The notes under the pieces were generated by a model. It ran no database searches and was not told where the DNA came from. It was given only the letters and a program-made list of their open reading frames with translations. A stretch of 64,000 nucleotides of DNA from Dillenia suffruticosa (taxonomy: Eukaryota > Streptophyta > Magnoliopsida > Dilleniales > Dilleniaceae). Numbering within the stretch: position 1 is the first letter of the stretch; each line of letters starts with the position of its first letter. This document shows positions 1-11,522 of this stretch, piece after piece. A program made the translations under genes and the position numbers. The stretch covers positions 36,768,261 to 36,832,260 of the forward strand of contig JAVTVX010000012.1 in the NCBI GenBank assembly GCA_033439265.1. The letters are read 5' to 3'.

Positions 1-36
1 TTTTCCCCCCACCACACACACAGACAAACACTTTAC

Positions 37-82
<46 letters not shown>

Positions 83-700
83 CCCTCTCCCTCTCACTCG
101 GTCTCCCGAGATTTATGCTACCAAGTTTCAGGCTTTTTAACAGGTGAGAAAGAAAATCCTAAACACTGTTATTAGTAGTAGTAGTCGTCAGTTTGAATTT
201 CTTTGAAGGCTTTTTTGTTTCTCTCCTTTTCCTCTCTCTCCCCGTCTCTCTCTCGGACACATGTGAGAAAAAAAAGTCTCAAATGAGAACGCTTTTTCTT
301 AAACACTGATATGTATCTCTATTTGTCCCTCCTTTTAACACCACGACTTAATTACGAGAATTTAGAGAGAGATAGGGAGAGAGAGAGAGAGAGAGAGAGA
401 GATTCAGTTTGTGTGTAGAACGCACGCGGCGGTTGCAGAGAAAGAGAAGCGGAGAACAATGTTTCTGGCAAAGGAACTTTACCTTCCCGATGAAAACTCT
501 CTCCCTCTTTTCTTGCACTGCCACTGGTGCACTGCCATTACTGGCAAAGTTGAGAGAGAGAGACAAACACAAGGTACAGAGAGAAAGCTAGAATCTCGAG
601 GGGGTTAGAGAGAGAGGGGGGGCAACGGAGGAGGGGAATTGAAAGGTTTTCGGGCCACGGAATCACAACTCTGCTCTAGTTGTTTGTAGCTGTAGGGGAG
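1..700. other. GA/CT-rich low-complexity region, possible leader or promoter DNA
   Basis: This stretch has a CT dinucleotide run (about 43-79), further CT/GA-rich patches at 225-260, 365-403, 550-570 and 600-620, and pieces of higher GC than the AT-rich DNA that follows. Such pyrimidine/purine runs are typical of plant 5' untranslated regions and core promoters; the leaders of genes further along the window show the same. A donor-like AGGTGAGA at about 141 could end a non-coding first exon on the plus strand. The short ORFs here (largest 74 aa) are low-complexity and overlap in several frames, so I do not call a coding gene. It may belong to a gene beginning outside the window. Confidence 0.35.
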
Positions 701-3700
701 TGTACCACTGTAGACTCTTTGCACAGCAAATCTGTCCACTCGTTTTTAATTCTTATTAATAAATAATAGTTTGCTTACAATAAAATTATTCATTTGTTTA
801 TTGTCCTATAATATTATATAAATTTAATAAATTAATTAAATTTTATATACAATCTATAGTAGTAAAAAATATAATTATTAAGTAATTTTGAATATATCAA
901 AATATTTTTAATTTAAATAAAATAAAATTTAAATATATTAAATTAATTTATAAAATAATCTGTAGTTCATTTCATCTCGCGCAGCATTATTCATTTGGCC
1001 TTATCCTTTAGCCATTTTTCAGTTTGTCCATAGTTTTGTGATTTTCACCCACCAGTGCTTTGGTTTCGTTGCACCTAGAGAGTAAGCAAATGTGTTTTTT
1101 TTTAACAAATTATTGAGATCAAATTAGATTCAATTCAAATTAATTTATAATAATAATAATAATAAATTGAGTCTTAATTTTAATATTTAATATTAATTAT
1201 TTGAGAGATAAATTTAAAAAAGATAAAGCAATAAAATAAAAAATAAAAAATAAAGAAAAAAGAAAAAAATATATAAATAAAATAAACTAAACTAAAAATA
1301 AAAATAAATCAAATTAACTTATATATCTAAAAAAAATGAAATTCTCTCTATATCTATTTTTATTATATACAAAATTTAAATTTAAAATATTATTTAAATA
1401 ATATTAATATATAACTATTAAACCAGTTATGCGTCGACAGGGAGCAAAGTGAATTCATTTACTGTGATTTACCAAAACTTAAGTATGAGATCAAGTTTTT
1501 TTGAGGATCTTATATATTCCATTTTTTATTTTTTTTACTTTTTTATGAGGAGACGATTAATTTATGAGATCATTATTATTATTTTTGACATAAGTTGTTT
1601 TACATTTTGATACGAATAAAACATAATTTTAGAATGTCCATTTTAACTCTTTAAGAGTCATTAATTACAAGATGATATGACCTGAGAGAGAACATTTTGT
1701 ATATTATTTTACTAATAACCCACCCAATAAAGTCAACCCGACTTGACCTATCTTAAGGTGCATCCTAAGTTGACAGATGGGAGGAAGGTGATGGTTTGAA
1801 CGAGAGGATTGTATATTCCACCATATACAGATTTCTTACTTTTAGAACCTCGCATTGGGTTTGATAGATGAGATTAGTTGCGGAAGTAAACCTCGCGTTC
1901 CCCCCAACCGAGGCATAAAATATTTATTCAAATAATAAATATGAATAAAAGGTATAAAATTTTAATTAAGTGAATATAAAATATATATAAATTATAAACA
2001 TTAATTAAATTTAAAAAAAAATAAAAGAATACAATTGTCCACCCTGAATCCTACATAAGTCTGCCCTTACTCGAGTTTGGAATTAGGTGATACGCAGAGG
2101 GTCATTCATCAAATACAATAATTATAATTCAAATTTTACAGTATATTTTATCAAATAAATACAAATTTAAAGTTAGATTAATGTAGTGGTAAGCGATTTC
2201 AAGTGATTTTTAAGTTTACATAAATTAATTTTCCTTTAGAACTAAGTATTTAATTTAAAACCAGTGATTTGTGAGTAACTGTGTGTGTGTTTGGTTATAC
2301 CCATGAGCAAAAACACAAAAATATACACATATATCAAACGCTTGTATACTTGAATTTTCACATGAATACCCGAGTCAAAAGAGGAGATCTTAGGATGAGC
2401 TTACCGTTCTGAACCGTATTCATCGCCCTCACGGCATTTCATTAATTTAAATAAATCATATGATTTTTTATTTTAATTTATTTTAATCAAACACTTTCTA
2501 AACTTTTTCTTAGTACATCAAAAAATTTGAATAACCCATTTTTTATATTCTTTAAACTTTGTATCTCATTTGAATAGAATGAATTTGCTTATCTTTTGAC
2601 TAATAAACATAGACTGCTCGGTTCAAACATGTAAATTTTGGTTCGTTATGTGGTTATTTTGCTTTATTTTATTAATTATAATTTATTTATTTTAAATGTG
2701 ATGATTATTTTTATTTTGTATTTTTTTAAGAATGAATATAATAAATGGTTTTCAAATTGTGGAGCAGAAGATCGAGTGGATGTGAAGCGACACCGTTTAA
2801 GCCCGGGGGAGATGGAATATATGGCACCTGACAAAATCTAAGAAAATTTAGTTGCATCTTTCACGCACTCTCTCTCTCTGGCTGTCTATCATTATTAGTC
2901 TCATCCATTGCCATCAAATCAGTAATTATTCAGCATAGAAAAATGTAGAGAGAGTTTTTTTTTTCTCTCGGCTAAAAAGCTGGTAAAGTTAGTGGGACAC
3001 TCCGAATGTCTCTTCCTCTCTCTCTCTGGTCTACCCTCCTCTCCCCAGCAAAAATTCCATCCTCGTTACCTCTCTCTCTCTCTCTCTCTCTCTCACATTG
3101 TCTTCCCTGCAAAAATTAATGGCCTTCACGCGTCTACCTGTTTTTATGGAATATATCCTTGTGTATTGCTCCAATGGTTTTTTTTTTTCAAGACGGAGGG
3201 AGGATTGGGTTATAAAGATATTGTGTTTCGAATATCATATCTTTTTATTATATAAAAATTTATGTATGATTTCATTATATCGAAAGAAAAGAATTTATAT
3301 CATTAAACTATCATAACAAACAATATATTCTATCACGGAAGAGATAAGCTCATAATATCTGGGAATTATAACTCCACACACATCAAAATATCTAAATTAC
3401 TATTTCTCTCACGATAAATAAAAATCATCGGATAGATCAAGATACGATGAATAAGAAGCTACATTCTTAAATAATATGAAAACAAAAGGAAGGAAACCGT
3501 CATGAAAGAAAGAATTGTTGCAAGTTCGGCGAAATCAATTTAGAAAATGGTCGAGAAGAATTTAATTTAATTAATAATAGAATTTAATTTCATTAATAAT
3601 GCGTATTCCTCCGACCATGGTAAGGGTTTGCAAGGCCGGCGTCACGGTGCAAAGGTGCTCTTTAATTTTAATTTAATTAATAAATATAATAATATTAAAT

Positions 3701-6435
3701 AAATTATAAATCAATGTATATCAGTAATATATATTACTTTGCATATTGAATATTATTAGTTTGGTTATTTTTTAATCTTTATAGTAATTTTTTAATCTTT
3801 ATAGTAAAGCTAGGGTTTTGAATTTGATTACCAAAAAAAGATTCAAAACCACACCTGCATCTTTTGGTTTTTTTCCATTTTTAATCATCTCTGCCCTTCG
3901 TCATCCTCCTTCATATCTTATTATATATCTGTCCTTTTCTTCGCGTACCCTCTGAAAATTTGTTGACTAAAAGATTAGGGTTCAAGGACACGTTTCTCTT
4001 CTGATTTCCATTCATATCACTGTGGCACACTAAATTACAAAGAACACCTATCCATCAATGCAGCATAACATTCAAATATATCTTGTTAGTGCATTTTCGA
4101 GTACACATAATAATTATCGAGCGGTACGAAAAGATTTTAAATTTAAATTATTGATGATTTATTGATTTATAAAGGATCATTGATTACGTGGCTTAATTTT
4201 TTTATATATATATAAATTATCGATATTCAATAATTTTATTAAATCTGATTTAAATCAAATTGAATCTTTTAAAAGACAAATCTCTCGTATACTTATTTTA
4301 TATATATATAAAATTCAAATTTTAAAGAATTATTCTGAATTTTAAAAACTTCTTTTATTAACTTAATCTTATTTTTACGTAACAAAAAAAAAATTTTATA
4401 TACGAGTTTACCCTGAATTACATTGAATTTTAAAAAATCTGAGACCATCAATATTCTTACTACCGGATATTATTTTCACTTATTTCAATATCATGTTGTT
4501 CATTCACCTTATTAAGATGTGAATACAACAAAACAACTTACCTTATTATTATTATTATTATTTCCAAATTATGGTTGTTTAGTAAAATTTTACATTTTAT
4601 CCAAACAACAAGTATGAGTTTGATCAAACAACTTAATTATCCATGCATATTTCCAAGGAAGGATATTTAAGAGTTGAACCATCACAATTTAAGCATATTT
4701 TAACAAAATTAATTACTGCTCACTAGTTTCTTCTAATAATCAATGGATCATCTTTTTTACCCCACACGTTGATCCCATCCCTCAAAATGCTTCCTGCTTT
4801 TTTTTTTCCTTTTTATTTTTTTGGATAAAGGATAAAACTCAGATTTAAGAATTTACTCACACGTAAAAATTTCAAAATATTTAAATAACTCCTTCACCAT
4901 TTTCCATTTTCTATCGGTAAAAAGTTTCTTCCTCTATTAATGAGATAGAACTCAATTGAAATCGTTTTCTTTTCCTTTGAAATTAGCCTTCCTATACATC
5001 CAAAAACAAAGGAAAAATATCAGTTTTATTTACTTATTTTTATTCAATATTATTTGAAATAGCTATTAAAAAGTTGGACAGTTCAAGTTATTATTAGTGA
5101 CTTAATAATAACAAATAAAATAATAAGAATCAGAGAATAGAAGAATCAAAAATTAAATGGCAATTTATTTGAGCATATTAAATTTTTATTTACTTGATTG
5201 AAATATATTTTCTCAAATTTAAAATTACTTAAATTTAAAAAATTTTAATTTTTCATTATTCAAACTCTCTTGCATCATTTAATTAATGTAGATTTTTAAC
5301 TTATTATGCGCCGATAGAATTGTTGGAATTTCTGGTCACAAATGGAAGTATGTAAAACTATGGGTCGGAGTCAGGGTTAAAGACATAGGGTTAGGGTATA
5401 GGTGGGAAACGTGGGAAGCATGGTAGAACCCCTCACAAACAGAGCAAGAAGAATACAAGGACAGAGACATGGAGAGACAGGGAGAGGGAGAGGGAGAGGG
5501 AGAGACGTCATTACTTTGAGGGTGGGTGGTGTTGAGGGGAAGCTAGGAGCAAAGAGCAAAGCTTTTTTTCTGCTTGAAAACACTTTATGTCTTGTCCACG
5601 ACAGTGGCACAATAATACATCATTATGAATTAAAAGAAAAAAGAAAAAGAAAAACCCAAAAAGAAGGAACAAAACAAACATATGGGGGTGTTTTTTAAAT
5701 ATACAAAGATGCAAAAAGTTTGAACTTCCGAGAATTTTCAAATCAACTTTCATGCGGACGTTAACCAGTAGATAATCCACTGTTTCAAGCATATAAAACA
5801 AGATTATCTTAAGTCTAATCTTGTTATTAGAAAGTTAATGTCCTTTTGTTCCTTTTAAGTTCAAGTACGTATATTGTTTTGGGGTGTCTACTTTGTGCCT
5901 AACCTAATTATGGGCAATCTAATCATAGTACTAAAGATTATAAAAATATGATTATAGAATGCCTAAGTAGAAAAAAAATATTATTCATAGTCGTTAATGC
6001 AAAAAATGATTTCAGCAGATCGTTCTTTCTTCTATAATGGGGAACTAATGATGGCGCTTCCATCTAGTGAATAGCATGTATCTGCAAAAATTTAGCAGAG
6101 AAAACTCTAACACTCAAGTTATAAAAAACGGTTTTAGATGGAAAGACCGTAAGAGCCTATATCTGGTGTAGTTTATATGTGTAGTGTGTATTGAAAAAGG
6201 TGTATACCTGACAGGCTGCTTCTATTTCATATATGTATGGCACGTATGATAGTGCCGTATGTGTTGGGGGTGTAGAAACCCTACTTGTCTTGTGATAGAT
6301 CATGCTAGATCATCCGAAATTACAGGAATCATGTTGGTAAAATTTCTGTGGATTCAAGAATCTTTCGAGAAAAGAAAGTTCTCATTATCATCGCGTAAAC
6401 CCATAAAGGTTTTAAATATTAGGAGATCTACTTCA
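701..6435. other. AT-rich intergenic DNA without recognisable genes
   Basis: This is very AT-rich sequence, with A/T runs and short TA-rich stretches at 780-960, 1100-1420 and 4200-4400. A GC-richer patch at about 1735-1925 and a GA-rich patch at 5440-5500 stand out from it. Possible SINE-like tRNA heads occur near 2175-2195, but no target duplication could be defined. No ORF above about 100 aa resembles a known family, and the ORFs present are low-complexity or overlap in opposite frames. I see nothing else to annotate. Confidence 0.6.
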
Positions 6436-7050
6436 TTATTAAAAGAGATCATAATAAATTCGTATTGATTTGGGAAAAGTTTAAACTTATCACAAATTTC
6501 CTTCCTTATCAGGTAGGGATGTATTCGAATTGAGCTGAGCCCAATTATCCCTCAACTTGAACTCGAACTCAAATTTTTTAATCGAACTGACGAGTAATTT
6601 GTATATATATAATATATATTCTATTTAATTTAATTTTTTATATTATAATAATACGTAAATATATATAATATATATTAATATATGTTATCGAGTTACTCGA
6701 TGAATTATCGAGTTATTCGATGAGTTTCGAGTTTAAAATTCTATTATTTGAATTTGACTCGATTGTATCACGAACTTAACTCGAACTCGGATAAAATCAA
6801 GTTGAGTCGAGCCGTTGACCGAGCGGCTCACGAGCGGTTCGAACTCTACTTGGTTCGTATAACAGCCCTATTATCAAGCAATCACAAGTATGATCTATTT
6901 CATCAAAAATCAGCTTGGTGAGGACTGAGAGGTCAAGGAGCCAAGAGGTATTTTGTTGTCCTTGGGCCTAATTGTAACCTAGTAGACGCAATAGAGTTTG
7001 GGCTCTTATGATCACGGGTCATGATTATGGGTTTATCAGAACTGATATCA
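6436..7050 (-). repeat. Left LTR-like repeat of a decayed Ty3/gypsy element, split by a MITE
   Basis: This segment is a direct repeat of 11277-11522. The shared start is TTATTAAAAGAGAT and the shared end lies around a GTTTATCAGAA..TATCA block at 7031-7050. With the nested MITE (6514-6870) and its duplicated 8 bp removed, it is about 250 bp, close to the 246 bp of the right copy. The two copies flank gag-protease remnants, so they are best read as LTRs. In the minus-strand orientation of gag, this would be the 3' LTR. Exact termini, polypurine tract and target duplication are not resolvable. The copies are clearly diverged, indicating an old insertion. Confidence 0.6.
6514..6870. mobile_element. 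hAT-type MITE, copy 1, nested in an LTR
   Basis: This is a 357-bp non-coding element with short terminal inverted repeats (TAGGGATGT at the left, ACAGCCCTA at the right, which reads TAGGGCTGT on the other strand). It is flanked by an 8-bp target duplication, TTATCAGG at 6506-6513 and TTATCAAG at 6871-6878. The other LTR of the host element carries the unoccupied site (TTATCAGG at 11340-11347 running straight into matching flank), which fixes the insertion boundaries. The interior is AT-rich and contains repeated CTCGA/TCGAG words. An 8-bp duplication is the signature of hAT transposases. A second copy lies at 13708-14063. It encodes nothing and would have depended on a transposase elsewhere. 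Confidence 0.85.
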
Positions 7051-7347
7051 TCATTTACCCTCGATTCCTGATATCGTTTATTGAAACAGTGTTAGAAGTA
7101 CTTTTAAATGGATAAGGACTTGGGCAACTAAATGGGCACACAAGTGGAGCAATTTTGAGTGGAAAGACATGACTGTAAACATTAAATGTAGTACATGTTG
7201 TTTCGCTTTTCGTGAGTCTTTCTTAGCCCGCCTCTTATCTTTCGATTTGCGATTGATTATAGTTACTAAAGTGTTTTTAGCAATTTTTTCATTGAGAGAA
7301 AAGAAATTCTATGACCTATCGTTTTTTAAATCTTTAAGCTAATCCTC

Positions 7348-8882
7348 ATGGTCGAAATTAGCAATATCAGTAACACAATGACTAAGGAGGAATTGGAGGG
7401 TGTTGTACAAGCAATGGGTCTAACGGATGATTTTTATATACGATTGCCCACTGAAGACGAATGATCAAATATGGCTCACGAAACTTTTTTGCCGATGTAC
7501 GAAGAGTACATCAGGTATGGCTTGAAAGTGCCCTATTTGGGTATTCTGGCCGAGATCTTGAAAGGTTAGAACATCTTTCTGACTATGCTAATCCTGAGTG
7601 CTTGGTGGCTGATCATAGCGAGTGAGTTTTTTGAGTTTTTACCATTTGGACATTAATTTTGAGGTTTTGTCCTCCATCTTCTATTTGTGAGGGTATTCTA
7701 GTAAGAGCCCAAGGGGTGGTATTGTGTGCAAGCGTAATCGTCCTCTGAATGGAGGTTCTATTATTGCAGAGTATGAGTTTGGGAGTTTTTCTCAAACTCC
7801 ACAAAAATAGCATTTGGGAGTTTTTGCCAGAACAATAGTTTTTGCCAGAACAATAGTAGGGCGGTTCTGGTGGAAGCTCTCATTGACAACCAAATACTAA
7901 AGATGGTCGGCCTATTGCTTAGTGAGAATGTGAAAATCAAAGGGCCTCTTCTAATGAAGAACGTGGCCTGCCGACTATTTAGGGTCTTGGATATCGTTAA
8001 CAGAGGTGATCTATTTGTAGCTATTATTGATAAAGTTATATGACCCGGCAAGGGGAAAACACTTGGGGACAAGGAGAGCGCTTCAGGAGAAGGGGTCAGC
8101 GATATGTGCCCTATTGCTACTCTAGTTCCTAAAAGGAAGAGAAAGAGTTTAGTGTTCTCCAGAGTCAGTGGCGAGGAGTTAGAAACCACCGAGGGAGAGA
8201 AGGCCCCAAAGTCAGTTTTGGCTATTACAGTTGTTGAAAGGCCAGACGTTGGGGTTGAGGTTTGCGAACCTAAGGGAGGAAGTGGTTCTCCTAGTGGCCA
8301 GGATGTTGGGGATGAGGATGATGTCCAGCTGAGAGGTGAGGTGGGATCATTTATTACCTTTTCGGAATACTTGCATATCGGGAAGGGCAAGAGTTGTGCT
8401 TGGTCAGATCGCTCCACTTTCCCTATTCTAGTTAGGTCCTTCGACTGGTCAAAGGATTTGAAAAGAAGAGGCACTATAGCGACTAGTTGTGATAGCAATT
8501 ACTTTAATTATTTAAAATATTATTGAAGCAAGGAGGCTTGCTAACAAGTTGGACTTTCAGGGTGTCGAATTAGAGTTGAACCTTTTGACAATGGAGTAGG
8601 GCGATGAGGTTGCAATCACCCTAGGTCTTCAGGTATGCTCTTCTATCCTAATATTTTTGGGGACTTAGTATTATGTTGGTCATTTATATGGTTGGTCACA
8701 TTCTATTGCAGTCTTTTGCTATAATAGAATTTCAACGACTATGGAGAATTCGATTGGTGGGCTACCTGGAGGACGTGGCTAACCAGAGATGGGAGGAGGG
8801 CAGAATAGCCCACGGTGCATTATTTGAGAAGAAGGAAGAGATAAAGTGTTTAAGAACTAGTCGGGATTTTGCATTCGAGTAG
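7348..8882 (+). pseudogene. Antisense accessory ORF remnant of the gypsy element (Transposase_28-like)
   Basis: Starting at ATG 7348, the plus strand reads a peptide with a stop near 7461. It then continues with HETFLPMYEEYIRYGLKVPY, which resembles the N-terminal motif of the plant 'putative gypsy type transposon' domain (Pfam Transposase_28). Further open pieces in this orientation are 8104-8526, with a basic PKRKRK patch and an acidic middle, and 8673-8882, rich in charged residues and coiled-coil-like. Stops and frame changes separate the pieces. The 245-aa opening on the opposite strand (7761-8498) is a shadow of this region. The family assignment rests on one motif recognised by eye and needs a profile search. 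Confidence 0.45.
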
Positions 8883-9079
8883 TATAATGCATCCGTTGCC
8901 GAATGTGAGAGCCTAGAAGCATTGCTGAGTGGGACCGAAGTGGACCGCCTGTCCGCTGAAAGCTTGGCCAGGAGTTGAGGAGCTTTTGGGAACGTATAAG
9001 GTCTAGGAGAGATGTGGGGAATTAAATCTCTCTCAAATAGTCAGGTCAAATGCAATTGATATTAGTCCTGTAGGCTTCT

Positions 9080-9760
9080 AGATGCAGAAAGATGAGTATG
9101 TATCCAAATGCAAGGCATTCGAATCAAGAGATTATTGGGATCTACCCATCCAGAGTTCGATCTTGTATGAAGGTCAGAGATGAGTGTCAAAACCCATGTG
9201 AGGTATAGAGTCAATAGATTATTGGGAGCCACCTGTTCGGGAGTTTGATCCCTTATGATAGATAACGATGGGTGTTAGAACCCATGTTAGACATGGAGTT
9301 GAGAGATTATTGGGAGCCACTTGCTTAAGAGTTGGATCCCGTATAAAAACTAAGGATGGCCGCGTGATCCATGTAATGTGTTAGAGTTGAGAGATTGTTA
9401 GGAGCTACCTACTCGGGAGTTTAATCCCGTATGAAGACTAAGAATAGATACGGAATCCATGTGAGACATAGAGCTATGAGATCATTGAGAGTCACTCACT
9501 TAGGAGTTTGATCTCGTATGAAGTTTAAGAATGGGTGTCAGAACCCATGTGAAGTGTAGAGCCAAGAGATTATTAGAAGCCACTTGTTAAGGAGTTCGAT
9601 CTCGTATGAAGGCTAAGGATGGGTGCTGGAACCCATGTGAGGCGTAGAGTCAAGAGATTATTGGGAGCCACTCACTTTGGAGTTCGATCCTGTATGAAAA
9701 CTAAGGATGAGTGTAGAACACATGTAAGGCATTAGAGTCAAGATATTGTTGGAATTTTGA
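9080..9760. repeat. Minisatellite array, unit about 88 bp, 7-8 copies
   Basis: The landmark AGATTATTGGGAGCCAC recurs at 9129, 9216, 9304, 9392, 9479, 9567, 9655 and 9741, giving spacings of 87, 88, 88, 87, 88, 88 and 86 bp. Each unit also holds a GAGTTCGATCCCGTATGAAG-like block and a GGTGTCAGAACCCATGTGAG-like block. Copies differ by several substitutions. The unit length is not a multiple of three and stops occur, so it is not a protein repeat. It lies between the protease remnant and the antisense ORF of the gypsy element, the position where Tat-lineage elements are known to carry tandem repeats. Confidence 0.85.
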
Positions 9761-9844
9761 CTATAGGCAATAGTGTAGCGGAGAAATGAAATCGGAATAT
9801 TATTAAAAGCACTCATTTAGGGTTAAGATAGTGGGATGGTAGAA

Positions 9845-10400
9845 CTAAAAAGTTACTAAAACAAACAATGAGTCAAGATAACTAAGTTGAGGTTTTCGAG
9901 GGTCGGGATCGGATTTGAGTGTTTTGATACCAAGCGGCGTCGTGAACTTTAGCTTCATATGCCTAGTGCTCGGCAGGACTTCCAAATCAATCAAGCCCGA
10001 GGGGCCTAATGTGGCATTGTAAGGGGATGCTAGCTTCATCGCATCAAATGTAACCATCGTAGTAGCGTGATTGGAGGATGTTCCTAAAGTCATGAGAAGT
10101 TGGATGGTGCATTCAGGATATACCCATTCACCAGAGAATTCTTTCAGGGGCCTGCATGAGGTTGGAGGTCAATGTGAATAAGGTCCATTTGCTTGAAAGC
10201 TTCCCAATAGAGAATATCACAAGCCACTCCTTAATCAATGAAAATTCACTTAGTAGTAAATTGCCCTATCTTGATGGTTATAATCAAAGGGTCATGTTGT
10301 TCGGAGACAATTTTTACTGGCTCTTCATCTTCAAAACCGATCATTGGTCTCTTTCTCTTATGTCCTCTCTCGGCGCAAGTGGTAAATATTTCTTTTGACG
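9845..10400 (-). pseudogene. Ty3/gypsy retropepsin (aspartic protease) remnant
   Basis: Read right to left, the minus strand gives DPLIITIKIGQFTTK. It then gives FID, a stop, and GVACDILYWEAFKQMDL, corresponding to the retropepsin active-site region normally reading ID-x-GSSADIL. A frameshift follows near 10160. The next frame continues PLKEFSGEW and, from 10093 to 9845, TLGTSSNHATTMVTFDAMK and PYNATLGPSGL, which match the conserved Y-N-(A/T)-I-L-G-R-P block. The active-site Asp codon is intact, but the codon after it is a stop, so no functional enzyme can be made. It continues from the gag remnant upstream on the same strand. Confidence 0.7.
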
Positions 10401-10639
10401 GAGGGTTCTTGGTCTTCTGGAATACCGGGATAACCCAATAGTCAACAGAGTGTGGTGGAGTTGTTTCTCTTTCTATATTTGAAGTATGACTCCTCGTGTT
10501 AATTTCAAACACCCATGATTGGGGGTTTTGCGAGTTCGGCATGGCTAGCATTTAGTTGGTCCCGTTCTCCTTGCCTATGCATGGGGTTTCTTCCTTGCCT
10601 TGTGTCGATAAATCGTTGGAGCCTTCTTTCCCTGATCAA

Positions 10640-11275
10640 GGCTTCAAACTTGGCCTATCAGCACTCATCTGTCATGTGGTTGTGCTTTTGATGGAAATTA
10701 CAGTATCGAGTATGGTCTTTTTTGAAGTCATTTCCTCTTGAGGGAGGAGACCAATTAACATAAGGCTAATTTCGGATCTACATGAGGATCTGATCAGGAG
10801 TATCATTTAGGGGGTGTAGTTAGTCAACCTATGAGGAGCAGAAGACCCTATTCGAGTCCTTTTTTGGTGAGAGCTACCGTGGTGGAGGTCAATTACGGTC
10901 ATTCTTTTTGCCCCTGTATCAACGTTTGTCAAATGCCTTCTTTGACAGTGATATATTTCTCGGCTCGGGTATAGAATTTTTGAATCGAGTTTGAAGGGTT
11001 TTTGATAATAGAGGTCTTTATTCCGGAAGGCCATAATCCGGTGAGCAAAGCTACAAGCACAATAGAATAGTCTAAGTCTGAGATTTTTATCATCTCGATC
11101 TTGAATTTGTCGAGAAAGTCCCTTAAAAATTCACTGTCCTTATACTTAAGGAACGGGGGGAGGTGGATTTCCGTTAACCCTCAATTGATTTCGAGCAGCG
11201 TTTCAAATAAGTGTCAGAGTTGGTAGAAGTTTTTGATGATGGTTGGTGGGAGCAAGTTGAACCACGTTTCATTTC
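10640..11275 (-). pseudogene. Ty3/gypsy gag remnant with CCHC-like knuckle
   Basis: From about 11270 leftward, the minus strand reads TWFNLLPPTIIKNFYQL, then LRDFLDKFKIEMIKISDLD, LTGLWP and AEKYITV across small frame breaks. This is the characteristic order of the plant retrotransposon gag core (W-F-x-L-P-P; L-R-D-Y-L-x-R-F; G-L-R-P). About 400 bp further on, RYCNFHQKHNHMTDEC (about 10668-10728) is a C-x2-H-x4-H-x4-C-type knuckle. The first half of gag, the primer-binding site and the leader are missing, because the reading begins right at the inner edge of the right LTR-like repeat. It is non-functional. Confidence 0.65.
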
Positions 11276-11276
11276 C

Positions 11277-11522
11277 TTATTAAAAGAGATTGTAATAAAC
11301 CATTCGGAAAAAATTTAGGCTTATCATAGATTTCCTTTCTTATCAGGTAATTACAAATATAATTCATTACGTTGGGGATTAGCTCGGTGAGGACCGAGAG
11401 GTTGGAGAGCCGAAAAGTATTTCGCTGTTCTCTGGGCCTGATTGTAACCTGGTAGGCCTGATAGAATTTGAACTCTTATAGTTACGGGTCGTGTGATTAA
11501 GGGTTTATCAGAATTGGTATCA
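11277..11522 (-). repeat. Right LTR-like repeat of the decayed Ty3/gypsy element
   Basis: This is the direct-repeat partner of 6436-7050 without the MITE. Shared blocks include TTATTAAAAGAGAT, a TTTCCTTTCTTATCAGG block around 11331-11347, a GGTGAGGACCGAGAGGT-like block and a GGGTTTATCAGAA block near 11501. Similarity ends at about 11522 in TGGTATCA. On the minus strand this edge begins TGATACC, consistent with an LTR starting in TG. Read on the plus strand, TGGTATCA also resembles the start of an initiator-Met primer-binding site, so the orientation rests mainly on the gag-protease strand. Confidence 0.55.

Larger units (their letters stand above)
6436..11522 (-). mobile_element. Degenerate Ty3/gypsy LTR retrotransposon, Tat-like organisation, RT/RNase H/integrase absent
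   Basis: Direct repeats of about 250 bp flank the following. On the minus strand are a gag core (about 10890-11270), a CCHC-like knuckle (about 10668-10728) and a retropepsin (about 9845-10400). Next comes an ~88-bp tandem array (about 9080-9760), then an ORF remnant in the opposite orientation (7348-8882). No reverse transcriptase, RNase H or integrase is visible between the protease and the array, so pol has been deleted or replaced. From established knowledge, plant Tat-lineage elements carry additional ORFs, sometimes antisense, and tandem repeats in the region before the 3' LTR; this layout fits. The lineage is inferred. Stops and frameshifts throughout show it cannot be autonomous. Confidence 0.6.

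Noticed and set aside
1-700. Possible microRNA precursor or short coding exon
   Set aside because: I found no known plant miRNA sequence, no convincing fold-back, and only low-complexity ORFs in overlapping frames.
1735-1930. Suspected SINE or LTR fragment
   Set aside because: It is GC-richer than its surroundings, but I could find neither target duplications nor a tRNA-like head.
5402-5698. 98-aa plus-strand ORF with an Arg-Gly run
   Set aside because: The run comes from a GGGAGA microsatellite and the rest is low-complexity; an ORF of similar length lies on the other strand.
7761-8498. 245-aa ORF on the minus strand
   Set aside because: It is the antisense shadow of the plus-strand accessory ORF of the gypsy remnant; its Ser/Pro/Leu-rich sequence has no recognisable domain.
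9080-9760. Regular repeats that might suggest a CRISPR array
   Set aside because: The whole 88-bp unit repeats, with no constant repeat alternating with unique spacers, and the setting is a plant retrotransposon.
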